Origin: Corallococcus sp. NCRR
Lineage (GTDB): Bacteria > Myxococcota > Myxococcia > Myxococcales > Myxococcaceae
DNA: 64,000 bases
Assembly: GCF_026965535.1 (NCBI RefSeq)
Contig: NZ_CP114039.1
Span: 5,704,001-5,768,000, forward strand
Direction: 5' to 3'
The translations under genes and the position numbers were made by a program. Below, piece by piece: positions 18,051 through 26,413 of the stretch. The stretch's first letter is position 1. Every line of letters starts with the position of its first letter. The notes below the pieces were generated by a model, which ran no database searches, had not been told where the DNA came from, and saw only the letters and a program-made list of their open reading frames with translations.

Positions 18051-18929
18051 ATGGGATACCGTTCAGTCTTCGCCCCGAATTCCTTCGCGGGCCGCACCAT
18101 CATCGTCACCGGCGCCGGCAGTGGCATTGGCCGGTGCACCGCGCATGAGCTGGCGTCGCTCGGCGCGCACATCGTCCTGGTGGGCCGCAAGACGGAGAAG
18201 CTCGCGAAGGTCGCTGGCGAGCTCTCCGCCGAGGGCTACGCCTCCACGCAGCACGCCGTGGACATCCGGGACGAGGCCGCGGTGAAGGCCATGGTCGCCG
18301 CCGTCGTCCAGGAGCACGGCCGCATCCACGGGCTCGTGAACAACGCCGGTGGGCAGTTCCCGTCGCCGCTGTCGCAGATCTCCAAGAAGGGCTTCGAGGC
18401 GGTCGTCTCCACGAACCTCACCGGCGGCTTCCTGGTCGCGCGCGAGGTGTTTACCCAGTCCATGAGCGAGCACGGTGGCGCCATCGTGAACATGCTCGCG
18501 GACGCCTGGAACGGCATGCCCGGCATGGGGCACTCGGGCGCGGCGCGCGCCGGCATGTTCAACCTGACGCAGACGGCCGCCGTCGAGTGGGCCGCCTCCG
18601 GAGTGCGCGTCAACGCCGTCGCGCCCGGCTGGGTCGCCTCCAGCGGGCTGGACACCTACGAGGACCCCTTCGTCCGCGAGATGATCCCCTTCCTGCGCAA
18701 GCAGGTGCCCCTGCACCGGCTGGCCACCGAGGCGGAGGTGAGCGGCGCCATCGTGTTCCTGCTCTCCGACGTCGCGGCGTTCATCACCGGCGAGGTCATC
18801 CGCATCGACGGCGGCGCGTCCTGCAACACCAAGGCGTTCCCGCTGTCGGAGCACGACAACTCGAAGCCCTACGACGGGTTCCACCTGGCCAAGGGGCCCG
18901 CCATCCTCGACGGCCCGAAGGAGAAGTGA
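18051..18929 (+). CDS. Atypical short-chain dehydrogenase of the atu operon (AtuB/AtuG-like)
   Basis: A 292-residue SDR with the cofactor motif TGAGSGIG (about 20) and NNAG (about 99). The usual catalytic YxxxK is not present: the position reads MGHSGAARAGMFNLT, aligning Ser and Arg with the Tyr and Lys. This resembles the 2,4-dienoyl-CoA-reductase branch of the family, in which the Tyr is also replaced. The operon carries one SDR where Pseudomonas has two (AtuB and AtuG). A redox step on an isoprenoid acyl-CoA or alcohol is likely; which one is not decided. Start ATG 18051 follows the previous stop by 11 bases. Confidence 0.85.
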   Translation: MGYRSVFAPNSFAGRTIIVTGAGSGIGRCTAHELASLGAHIVLVGRKTEKLAKVAGELSAEGYASTQHAVDIRDEAAVKAMVAAVVQEHGRIHGLVNNAGGQFPSPLSQISKKGFEAVVSTNLTGGFLVAREVFTQSMSEHGGAIVNMLADAWNGMPGMGHSGAARAGMFNLTQTAAVEWAASGVRVNAVAPGWVASSGLDTYEDPFVREMIPFLRKQVPLHRLATEAEVSGAIVFLLSDVAAFITGEVIRIDGGASCNTKAFPLSEHDNSKPYDGFHLAKGPAILDGPKEK

Positions 18930-18930
18930 C

Positions 18931-20547
18931 GTGCCCACGCTCGTCTCCCAGGTCGAACCGGCCTCCGCCACCTTCACCACGCAGCGTCAGGAGATGCTCG
19001 CCCGCGTCGCGGAGCTGCGCGCCATCGAGCAGAAGTCGCGCGACACCGAGCAACTGGCCCGGGACAAGTTCAAGCAGCGGGGGCAGTTGCTCCCGCGTGA
19101 GCGGCTGGCGTTGCTGCTCGACCGGGGCTCGCCCTTCCTGGAGCTCTCCACGCTCTGTGGCTACAAGCACCACGACGACACCGACGGCTCGCTGGCGGGT
19201 GGAAACACCCTCATCGGCATCGGCTTCGTGTCCGGCGTGCGCTGCCTGGTGTTCGTGAGCAACTCCGCCGTGAAGGGCGGCACCGCGACGCCCTGGGGCG
19301 TCCAGAAGGCGCTGCGCGCGCAGGAGATTGCCCTTCAGAACCGGCTGCCCGTGGTGTCGCTCGTGGAGAGCGGCGGGGCGAACCTGCTCTACCAGCAGGA
19401 GATCTTCATCCCGGGTGGGGAGACCTTCTACAACCAGGCGAAGCTGTCCGCGGCCGGCATCCCCCAGGTCACCGTCGTCCACGGCTCCAGCACGGCGGGC
19501 GGCGCGTACATCCCGGGTCTGTCCGACCACGTCGTCATGGTGCGCGGCAAGGCGAAGGTGTTCCTCGCCGGCCCGCCGCTGCTGCTCGCGGCCACGGGCG
19601 AGGTCGCCACGGACGAGGACCTGGGCGGCGCGGAGATGCACACCACCGTGGCCGGCACCTCGGACCACCTCGCGGAGGATGACGCGGACGGCATCCGCAT
19701 CGCGCGGGAGATCGTCGCTTCGCTCGGATGGAATGACGCCCTGCCGGCGTCCGCGCGTCCCGCCTTCGAGCCTCCGCGCTACCCGGTGGAGGAGCTGTGC
19801 GGCGTCGTGCCCATGGACCACCGCAAGCCTTACGACTGCCGCGAGGTGATTGCCCGGCTCGTGGATGGTTCGGACTTCTCGCCCTTCAAGGACGACTACG
19901 ACGCGCTCACCGTTTGCGGCTGGGCGCGCATCGAGGGCCGGGCGGTGGGCCTCATCGGCAACAACGGGCCCATCACGGCGAAGGGCGCGACGAAGGCGGG
20001 GCAGTTCATCCAGCTCTGCTGCCAGGCTCGCACGCCCATCATCTACCTGCAGAACACCACCGGCTACATGGTGGGCACGCAGTCGGAGCAGGGCGGCATC
20101 GTGAAGCACGGCGCGAAGATGCTCCAGGCGGTGGCCAACGCGACCGTGCCGCAGATGACCCTCCTCATGGGCGGTGCCTTCGGCGCGGGCAACTACGGCA
20201 TGTGCGGCCGCGCGTTCCACCCGCGCTTCATCTTCGCCTGGCCCAACGCGCGCACGGCGGTGATGGGCGGCGAGCAGGCGGCGAAGGTGCTGACCATCGT
20301 CGCCACGGAGAAGGCCCGGCGCGCGGGGCTGCCGCCTGACCAGGAGTTCCTGGACGGGATGGCGAAGCCGCTCATCGAGCAGTTCGACCGCGAGTCGGAT
20401 GCCTTCAATTGCAGCGCCCGGCTGTTCGACGACGGCGTCATCGACCCCCGCGACACGCGGCGGGTGCTCGGGTTCATCCTGGCCACGTGCGACGAGGCTT
20501 CGCGCCGCACGCTGTCGCCCAACTCCTTCGGCGTCGCCCGGCTGTAG
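18931..20547 (+). CDS. atuC: Geranyl-CoA carboxylase, carboxyltransferase (beta) subunit
   Basis: A 538-residue biotin-dependent carboxyltransferase. Both crotonase-like halves are visible, with VKGGTATPWG, SGGANL and GSSTAGGAY in the first and LIGNNGPITAKGATKAGQFIQ, TTGYMVGTQSEQGG and GGAFGAGNYGM in the second, the pattern of methylcrotonyl/geranyl-CoA carboxylases. With the biotin subunit encoded next it should add CO2 to the gamma-methyl of cis-geranyl-CoA. Translation starts at GTG 18931, one base after the SDR stop. Assignment to geranyl- rather than methylcrotonyl-CoA rests on the atuA-containing operon. Confidence 0.9.
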   Translation: MPTLVSQVEPASATFTTQRQEMLARVAELRAIEQKSRDTEQLARDKFKQRGQLLPRERLALLLDRGSPFLELSTLCGYKHHDDTDGSLAGGNTLIGIGFVSGVRCLVFVSNSAVKGGTATPWGVQKALRAQEIALQNRLPVVSLVESGGANLLYQQEIFIPGGETFYNQAKLSAAGIPQVTVVHGSSTAGGAYIPGLSDHVVMVRGKAKVFLAGPPLLLAATGEVATDEDLGGAEMHTTVAGTSDHLAEDDADGIRIAREIVASLGWNDALPASARPAFEPPRYPVEELCGVVPMDHRKPYDCREVIARLVDGSDFSPFKDDYDALTVCGWARIEGRAVGLIGNNGPITAKGATKAGQFIQLCCQARTPIIYLQNTTGYMVGTQSEQGGIVKHGAKMLQAVANATVPQMTLLMGGAFGAGNYGMCGRAFHPRFIFAWPNARTAVMGGEQAAKVLTIVATEKARRAGLPPDQEFLDGMAKPLIEQFDRESDAFNCSARLFDDGVIDPRDTRRVLGFILATCDEASRRTLSPNSFGVARL

Positions 20548-20558
20548 CGAGGGGAATC

Positions 20559-22571
20559 ATGAAACGCATCCACAAGGTGCTGGTGGCGAACCGGGGTGAG
20601 ATCGCCGTGCGCGTGTTGCGCACGTGCCGCCGGCTCGGGCTGCGCACGGTCGCGGTCTTCTCCGACGCGGACCGGGATGCCCCGCACGTGCGGCTCGCGG
20701 ACGAGGCCATGCACCTGGGGCCGCCGCCCGCGAGGGAGTCCTACCTCTCCATCGAGAAGGTCCTCGCCGCGGCGAAGGCGTCCGGCGCGGACGCCATCCA
20801 TCCCGGGTACGGCTTCCTGTCGGAGAACGAGGACTTCGCGCGCGCGTGCGCGGAGGCCGGCTTCGTGTTCGTGGGGCCGCCCGCGGAGGCCATCGAGCTG
20901 ATGGGGAACAAGCGGCAGGCGAAGCTGCGCATGCAGGCCGCGGACGTGCCCTGCATCCCCGGCTACGAGGCCGCGCGCCCTGGCGAGTCCCTGGAGGACG
21001 AGGCCCTGGTCCGCGAGGGCCAGCGCGTCGGGTTCCCCATCATGGTGAAGGCTGCGGCGGGCGGTGGCGGGCGCGGCATGCGGCTCGTCCGCGAGCCGGG
21101 CGCGCTGCTCGACGCCATCCGCTCGGCGCGCTCGGAGGCGACGAACGCCTTCGGCAGCGGCGAGCTCATCCTGGAGCGGGCCATCGAAGGCGCGCGTCAC
21201 GTGGAGGTGCAGGTCTTCGCGGACGAACACGGGAACGCCGTGCACCTGGGCGAGCGCGACTGCTCCGTGCAGCGCCGGCACCAGAAGGTGATTGAAGAGA
21301 GCCCGTCTCCGGCCGTCACGCCCGAGTTGCGCGAGCGCATGGGGGCGGTGGCGGTGCAGGCCATCCGCGCCATCGGGTATCGCGGCGCGGGGACCATCGA
21401 GTTCCTCCTGGCGCCCAACGGCGACTTCTTCTTCATGGAGATGAACACGCGCCTCCAGGTGGAGCACCCGGTGACGGAGCTCATCACCGGGCTCGACCTG
21501 GTCGAGTGGCAGCTGCGCGTCGCCGACGGTGAGCCGCTCCCGCTGACGCAGCCGGAGATCACCTGGCGCGGGCACGCCATCGAGGCGCGCCTGTGCGCCG
21601 AGGACCCGGCGAAGGGCTTCCTCCCGCAGACGGGCCGGCTGCTCGCGTGGGAGCCACCGGCAGGGGAGGGCGTCCGCGTGGATCATGGCGTGCGTGAAGG
21701 CCAGGACATCACGCCGTTCTATGACTCCATGCAGGCCAAGATCATCGCGTACGGACCGGACCGCGAGACGGCGCGCGAGCGGCTGGCCGCGGCGCTGCGT
21801 GAGCTGACGGTGTTCGGCGTCACGACGAACAGCGCGTTCATCCAGCACGTCCTCGGGCACGAGGCCTTCCGCTCCGGCCGGTACGACACGGGCTTCGTCG
21901 GCGCGCACACGCCTCCGGAGACGCTCCAGACGCTCGGGAAGGCCTCCCCGGAGGACCAGGCCATCCTGGCCGCCTTGCTCTTCCATGACGACGCGCAGGC
22001 GCTGGCCCGGAAGGGCGGCTTCGACGCGACGCTCACGGGCTGGAGCAGCTCCTACGCCCTGCCGGTGCCAGTCAGCCTGCATGACGGTGCTTCGGAGTTC
22101 CGCGCCTCGGTGCGCCCCGTCGCTCCGGAGGCCTACGAGGTCGGTGTCGGCGACACGCGGGTCTCGCTGTCCTTGCGCGCCCTGTCCGCCGAACGCGCCG
22201 AGGTGGAGGTCGCGGGACGTCGCCGCGCGGTCCGCTACCGCCGGGCGGGCGGCACGCTCTGGTGCACGCTCGACGGCATCACGCGCCAGCTTCGCGACGT
22301 GTCCTTCCGGCCGCCCTCCGAACGCGAGCGCGCCAGCGATGGCCGCCTGCGCGCGCCCATGGACGGCCGCATCATCCGGGTGAGCGCCGAGGTCGGCGCG
22401 ACCGTGAAGAAGGGCGACGTGCTGGTGGTGCTCGAAGCGATGAAGATGGAGTCGTCCCTCATCGCGCCGACGGATGGCGTGGTCACGGCGGTGAACGTCA
22501 CGGTCGGGGCGCAGGTTCCGGCACGGCATGTGGTCGCGGTCGTCTCCCCCGCGGCGAAGGAGGCAGCATGA
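20559..22571 (+). CDS. atuF: Geranyl-CoA carboxylase, biotin-containing (alpha) subunit
   Basis: A 670-residue protein. Residues 1-450 are biotin carboxylase: KVLVANRGEIAVRV at the start, IHPGYGFLSEN, the ATP-grasp loop KAAAGGGGRGM, and EMNTRLQVEHPVTE. The C-terminal 75 residues are the biotinyl domain with the acceptor Lys in EAMKMES (about 627). Length fits the alpha subunits of acyl-CoA carboxylases. Start ATG 20559 follows GAGGGGA; the earlier in-frame start at 20409 would overlap atuC by over 100 bases and is rejected. Its stop overlaps the next start (ATGA). Confidence 0.92.
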   Translation: MKRIHKVLVANRGEIAVRVLRTCRRLGLRTVAVFSDADRDAPHVRLADEAMHLGPPPARESYLSIEKVLAAAKASGADAIHPGYGFLSENEDFARACAEAGFVFVGPPAEAIELMGNKRQAKLRMQAADVPCIPGYEAARPGESLEDEALVREGQRVGFPIMVKAAAGGGGRGMRLVREPGALLDAIRSARSEATNAFGSGELILERAIEGARHVEVQVFADEHGNAVHLGERDCSVQRRHQKVIEESPSPAVTPELRERMGAVAVQAIRAIGYRGAGTIEFLLAPNGDFFFMEMNTRLQVEHPVTELITGLDLVEWQLRVADGEPLPLTQPEITWRGHAIEARLCAEDPAKGFLPQTGRLLAWEPPAGEGVRVDHGVREGQDITPFYDSMQAKIIAYGPDRETARERLAAALRELTVFGVTTNSAFIQHVLGHEAFRSGRYDTGFVGAHTPPETLQTLGKASPEDQAILAALLFHDDAQALARKGGFDATLTGWSSSYALPVPVSLHDGASEFRASVRPVAPEAYEVGVGDTRVSLSLRALSAERAEVEVAGRRRAVRYRRAGGTLWCTLDGITRQLRDVSFRPPSERERASDGRLRAPMDGRIIRVSAEVGATVKKGDVLVVLEAMKMESSLIAPTDGVVTAVNVTVGAQVPARHVVAVVSPAAKEAA

Positions 22572-23341
22572 GTGAAGCACCGCTCGTCCGGTACGAAGTC
22601 TCTCGTGGCGTCGCGACCCTGACGCTCGACTCGCCGCGCAACCGCAACGCGCTGTCGCGAGCGCTCGTCACGCAGCTGCTGGAGCGGCTGAACGCCGTGG
22701 GCGCCGACCCGGGCGTGCGCGCGGTCGTCCTCGCGGCGACGGGGCCCGCGTTCTGCGCGGGGGCGGACCTGTCGGAGATGGCGGATGGAGGCGCCGCGAA
22801 GGCACCGGGCGTGCTGCTCGACGTGCTGCGCACGATCGTGACGCTGCCCCAGCCCGTCGTGGCGAAGGTCGCCGGGCAGGTGAGGGCGGGCGGCATCGGC
22901 ATTGTCGGCGCGTGCGACGTGGCGATCGTCGCGGAGTCCGTGAAGTTCGCCTTCACCGAGGCGCGCATCGGCGTGACGCCCGCGGTCATCTCGCTCACCA
23001 CGCTGCCGCACCTGACCAGCCGGGCGGCGAGCCGCTACTTCCTCACCGGTGAGGCCTTCGACGCGGCCGAGGCCGCGCGCATCGGGCTCATCACCACCGC
23101 GGTGCCGGACGCGTCGCTGGAGGGCGCCGTCGAGCAGGTCCTGGAGACGTTCCGGGTGTCGTCGCCGCAGGGGCTGCGTGAGACGAAGCAGTTGGTGGCC
23201 GCCGGTCTGCGCGCGCGCATCGACGCGGGGGGCGCCGAGATGGTCGCGCTCTCCGGCCGGCTGTTCGCCTCCGAGGAGGCCCAGGAGGGGATGCTCGCCT
23301 TCCTGGAGCGCCGGCCTCCTTCGTGGGCCGCGCCGAAATAG
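22568..23341 (+). CDS. atuE: Enoyl-CoA hydratase, probable isohexenylglutaconyl-CoA hydratase
   Basis: A 257-residue crotonase-family enzyme. The oxyanion-hole motifs are FCAGADLSEM (about 62) and VAGQVRAGGIGIVGACD (about 100), followed by EARIGVTPAVIS. In the Atu pathway this enzyme hydrates the carboxylated product before the lyase step. It overlaps atuF by 4 bases and so is translationally coupled. The normal Gly after VAG is followed by Gln-Val rather than the usual Ala-Ala, a mild departure. The substrate is inferred from the operon. Confidence 0.88.
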   Translation: MSEAPLVRYEVSRGVATLTLDSPRNRNALSRALVTQLLERLNAVGADPGVRAVVLAATGPAFCAGADLSEMADGGAAKAPGVLLDVLRTIVTLPQPVVAKVAGQVRAGGIGIVGACDVAIVAESVKFAFTEARIGVTPAVISLTTLPHLTSRAASRYFLTGEAFDAAEAARIGLITTAVPDASLEGAVEQVLETFRVSSPQGLRETKQLVAAGLRARIDAGGAEMVALSGRLFASEEAQEGMLAFLERRPPSWAAPK

Positions 23342-23396
23342 GCTGCGGGGGCACCCGGTTCGACCCGACGCCCGAACGGGCGGAATGGAGCACACG

Positions 23397-25007
23397 ATGT
23401 CCGCGATCCAGGCACCTCGGTCCCCGCGCATCAGCCGCGTCTCGCTGGGAGACATCGTCCACCGGTCGGCGTTGCGCTGGCCGGAGCGGACGGCCCTCGT
23501 CGACGGGGAGCTCGAGTTCTCCTACGCGGAGCTCGACCGGCGCTCGAGCGCGTTCGCGCACTACCTGCTCGCGCAGGGGCTGCCCCAGGGGTCGCGCATC
23601 GCGATGCTCTGCGGCAACTCCGCGCAGATGGTCACCGCGTTCGTGGGCATCTACAAGTCAGGGCTCGTCTGGGTGCCCATCAACACCGGCCTCTCCGTGG
23701 AGGCCGTCCGGTACATCCTCGAACACGCCGAGGCGACGCACGCCGTCGTCGACGCCGAGCTCCTCGCGAAGCCCGGGCTGCGGGCGATGCTCGATGCGCT
23801 GGGCACCCGCGTCATCGTCTGCGTGCCGGAGGGGCAGGCGGCGCCGGGCGGGGACACGGTCGCGTTCCTGGACATGCTGAAGGGGCAGCACGGCACGCCG
23901 CCGGAAGTGGACATCCAGAGCGGCCAGCTCGCGCAGATCATGTACACCAGCGGCACCACCGGCCTGCAGAAGGGCGTCATGCATTCGCATGCGTCGGTGC
24001 AGGCGGCGCTGAGCGGGAACCTCTTCGAGCTGGGCATGCGCACGTCGGACTCCACCCTCTGCGTGCTCCCGATGTTCCACTGCGCGCAGCACGCCATCGT
24101 GATGACCTTCCTGCTGGCCGGGGCGACCGTCGTCGTGCGGCGGGCCTTCGAGCCGGGCGCGATGCTGGCGACCATCGAGCAGCGCGGCATCACGTTCCTC
24201 ATGGGCCTGCCGGTGATGTACGGCGCGATGCTGGCGCACCCGGCGCGTCCGGCCACGAAGCTGTCCAGCCTGCGCCTGTGCCTCTACGTGATGGCGCCCA
24301 TGGCCCGCACGATGCTCGTGGAGCTCATCGAGCACTTCTGCCCGGGCGGCTTCGCGCTCGCGTCGGGACAGACGGAGATGTACCCCGCGACGACCCTGTT
24401 CAAGCCGGAGCAGCAGCTCAAGCGGTTCGGCTCGTACTGGGGCGACTCGGCGGTGACGAACGAGACGGCCATCATGGACGACGAGGGCCGGCTGCTCGGG
24501 CGCGGCGAGGTGGGGGAGATCGTCCACCGCGGGCCGAACGTGATGCTCGGCTACTACAAGGACCCGGAGGCGACCGCGCGGGCGAGCGCCTTCGGCTGGC
24601 ACCACACCGGCGACCTGGGCATGTTCGACGCCGACGGCCAGCTGCTCTTCGTGGACCGCAAGAAGGACATGATCAAGACGGGCGGAGAGAACGTCCCGTC
24701 CATCAAGGTCGAGGAGGTCCTCCTGCGTCATCCGGCGGTGCTCCAGGTGGCGGTGGTGGGGCTGCCGCATGCCCGCTGGGCGGAGGCGGTGACGGGCTTC
24801 GTCGTGCTCAAGCCCGGCGCCTCCGCGACGGAGGCGGAGATCAACGCCCACTGCCGCCAGCACCTGGGTGGGTTCGAGGTGCCCAAGGCCATCGTCCTGC
24901 TCCCGGCCATGCCGCAGACCAGCACTGGCAAGGCCCAGAAATTCGTGCTCCGTCAGCAATACGCCACGCACTACGATGAAGGGCGTGACGACCCGAATCC
25001 CGCCTGA
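23397..25007 (+). CDS. atuH: AMP-forming acyl-CoA synthetase (AtuH-like)
   Basis: A 536-residue adenylate-forming ligase. The AMP-binding loop is MYTSGTTGLQKGV (near 185), with later motifs ASGQTE, GWHHTGDLG and the hinge/lysine region DRKKDMIKTGGENV; the C-terminal Lys in STGKAQK is present. In the operon it probably activates citronellate or geranate to the CoA ester. Two in-frame ATGs exist; 23397 is chosen because GGAG lies 6 bases ahead, while ATG 23385 has only a weak site. The 3' end overlaps the next gene by 32 bases. Last gene of the terpene operon. Confidence 0.88.
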   Translation: MSAIQAPRSPRISRVSLGDIVHRSALRWPERTALVDGELEFSYAELDRRSSAFAHYLLAQGLPQGSRIAMLCGNSAQMVTAFVGIYKSGLVWVPINTGLSVEAVRYILEHAEATHAVVDAELLAKPGLRAMLDALGTRVIVCVPEGQAAPGGDTVAFLDMLKGQHGTPPEVDIQSGQLAQIMYTSGTTGLQKGVMHSHASVQAALSGNLFELGMRTSDSTLCVLPMFHCAQHAIVMTFLLAGATVVVRRAFEPGAMLATIEQRGITFLMGLPVMYGAMLAHPARPATKLSSLRLCLYVMAPMARTMLVELIEHFCPGGFALASGQTEMYPATTLFKPEQQLKRFGSYWGDSAVTNETAIMDDEGRLLGRGEVGEIVHRGPNVMLGYYKDPEATARASAFGWHHTGDLGMFDADGQLLFVDRKKDMIKTGGENVPSIKVEEVLLRHPAVLQVAVVGLPHARWAEAVTGFVVLKPGASATEAEINAHCRQHLGGFEVPKAIVLLPAMPQTSTGKAQKFVLRQQYATHYDEGRDDPNPA

Positions 25008-25671
25008 GTCCGCCCCGCCGAAGAAGACCGCCCTGCCTGGAGTCGCGCTGGGCTTCGCCATCGCGGGCATGTGCATCTACTGCCTGTGGCCGGTGGGGCT
25101 CGTGCTGGCCATCCTGGCGATGCTGAAGACAGGCAAGCCGGAGCATGCCGGACGCAGGGGGCTCGCCACCGCGGCGCTCGTCGTGGCGGGACTGGGGCCC
25201 TTCATCATCGGCATCCAGTTCGCCCTCGCCATCCCCAACTTCATCAAGTTCCAGGCGCGCACGAAGCAGGCGGAGTGCAAGATGAACCTGAAGGCGGTCT
25301 TCACCGCGGCCAGGGTGAGCCTGGTGGACGATGAGCCCCTGGTCAGCCTCGATGCGATGGGCATCGAGGCGGGACCGCGCAATCGCTATGCCTATGTGCT
25401 GCGGATGCCGGAGGAGATCATCCCCGTGGGGAGTGCCTTCCCCGCGCTCGCTCCAGAGGCCATCGAGGCGGCCCTGGCCCAGGCGGGTGTGAAGCCAGGC
25501 GTGGAGGGGACCTGTCCGGACTGCATCGTGACGGCCGCGTGCGTGGGCAACGTGGACGACGATGACACGCTGGACGTGTGGAGCATCTCCACCGTCAACC
25601 GCACGGCCGCCAACGGAGAAACCATCGAAATGGGCACGCCGTACAACCACGTGAACGACGTCCGGCAGTAG
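24976..25671 (+). CDS. Membrane protein with DUF4190-like helices and a type IV pilin-like segment
   Basis: About 231 residues. Two hydrophobic segments (about 20-45 and 60-85) with a short basic loop resemble DUF4190 proteins. The second leads straight into IPNFIKFQARTKQAECKMNL, which closely resembles the N-terminal helix of myxobacterial type IV pilins, though here it is internal. A soluble part with four Cys follows (CPDCIVTAAC). The start ATG 24976 lies inside the end of the acyl-CoA synthetase gene; a GTG at 24985 is an alternative. It may be a pseudopilin-like assembly or sensing protein, but no processing site of normal type precedes the helix. Function unknown. Confidence 0.72.
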   Translation: MKGVTTRIPPESAPPKKTALPGVALGFAIAGMCIYCLWPVGLVLAILAMLKTGKPEHAGRRGLATAALVVAGLGPFIIGIQFALAIPNFIKFQARTKQAECKMNLKAVFTAARVSLVDDEPLVSLDAMGIEAGPRNRYAYVLRMPEEIIPVGSAFPALAPEAIEAALAQAGVKPGVEGTCPDCIVTAACVGNVDDDDTLDVWSISTVNRTAANGETIEMGTPYNHVNDVRQ

Positions 25672-25673
25672 CC

Positions 25674-25898
25674 ATGGCCCAGACCGTTCGGACACGGAAG
25701 CCGGCGCGCGTCATGGTCCTGGGCATTGCCTTGCTGGTAGCGGGCGCTGCGCTCTGGGTTGGGGTTTCGTGGCTGGCGGAGCTGCGAGAGCCGTATCGGT
25801 TGCCCTGTCACACGCTCAAGTGCCAGATGAGCTGTCTCCTCGCGGAGAGCACGCTCCACACCAGGTGCATCTACGGGGAATGCAGCTGCGGCCGCTGA
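25674..25898 (+). CDS. Small single-pass protein with six-Cys tail
   Basis: A 74-residue protein starting 2 bases after the pilin-like gene. A basic N-terminus and one hydrophobic helix (about 13-33) precede a short extracytoplasmic tail with six Cys (pattern C-x4-C-x3-C-x10-C-x4-C-x-C). The Cys pattern suggests disulfide pairing or metal binding outside the membrane. There is no recognised family. It could also be an anchored relative of the Cys-rich peptide encoded on the other strand at 25989. Confidence 0.6.
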   Translation: MAQTVRTRKPARVMVLGIALLVAGAALWVGVSWLAELREPYRLPCHTLKCQMSCLLAESTLHTRCIYGECSCGR

Positions 25899-25941
25899 GC
25901 CCATCACGTCCCCAGGACTGACTGCACGTGGCCGGGTCGTA

Positions 25942-25970
25942 CGGCCGGGCCCACCACGCAGGCCCGGCCG
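25942..25970. terminator. GC-rich hairpin between convergent genes
   Basis: CGGCCGGGCC, 9-base loop, GGCCCGGCCG: a perfect 10-pair stem. It lies between the stops of the six-Cys protein and the convergent Cys-rich peptide and so could stop both transcripts. There is no T-run. Confidence 0.55.
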
Positions 25971-25988
25971 CGGTTCATCCGCTGCGGC

Positions 25989-26189
25989 CTACTGGCAGAT
26001 GGTCTCAGGCGAACACACGCACTGCCCACCGCCCACGCCGGCACACTGGCGGAAGCACGAGCAGTCTTCGTTCATGCAGATGTTGGAGCAGAGGCCGATG
26101 GCCTCGGAGTTGGTGGGCATCAGCGCCCCGACGGCGCCACCGGCCACGACGCCCAGCATGAATACGAACTTCGCGATTCCCTTGCGCAT
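25989..26189 (-). CDS. Small secreted Cys-rich peptide
   Basis: A 66-residue precursor with a basic start, a hydrophobic core ending near NSEAIG, and a mature part of about 35 residues holding eight Cys (GLCSNICMNEDCSCFRQC and further). The start has a strong GGGAGGT ribosome site 6 bases upstream, which supports it as real. Eight Cys in so short a chain suggest a disulfide-knotted secreted peptide, possibly a toxin, inhibitor or surface component. I know no matching family. Transcribed towards the six-Cys membrane protein. Confidence 0.7.
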   Translation of the reverse strand: MRKGIAKFVFMLGVVAGGAVGALMPTNSEAIGLCSNICMNEDCSCFRQCAGVGGGQCVCSPETICQ

Positions 26190-26413
26190 GTACGACCTCC
26201 CGGGTTGAACAGCCCGTCCATTCTAGAGACGAGTCCTCGATTCGACGAGGCTCGACACCGAGGGCCGGGGGTGGGTGCCGACGCCTCTTCGATGAAGCCT
26301 CCCCGTCCCATCCGAGGTGTGCGTACCCGACTCCAAACCCACCCCCAGGGTCAGTGGCTCCCGAGGAGCTGTTTCTCGACCTTCCACCCGGGCCAGTGAG
26401 GGAGGTGCATGCA

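Noticed and set aside
20193-22580. Open frame of 795 residues on the minus strand
   Set aside because: Antisense to the two carboxylase genes; low-complexity R/H/E-rich translation with no motif.
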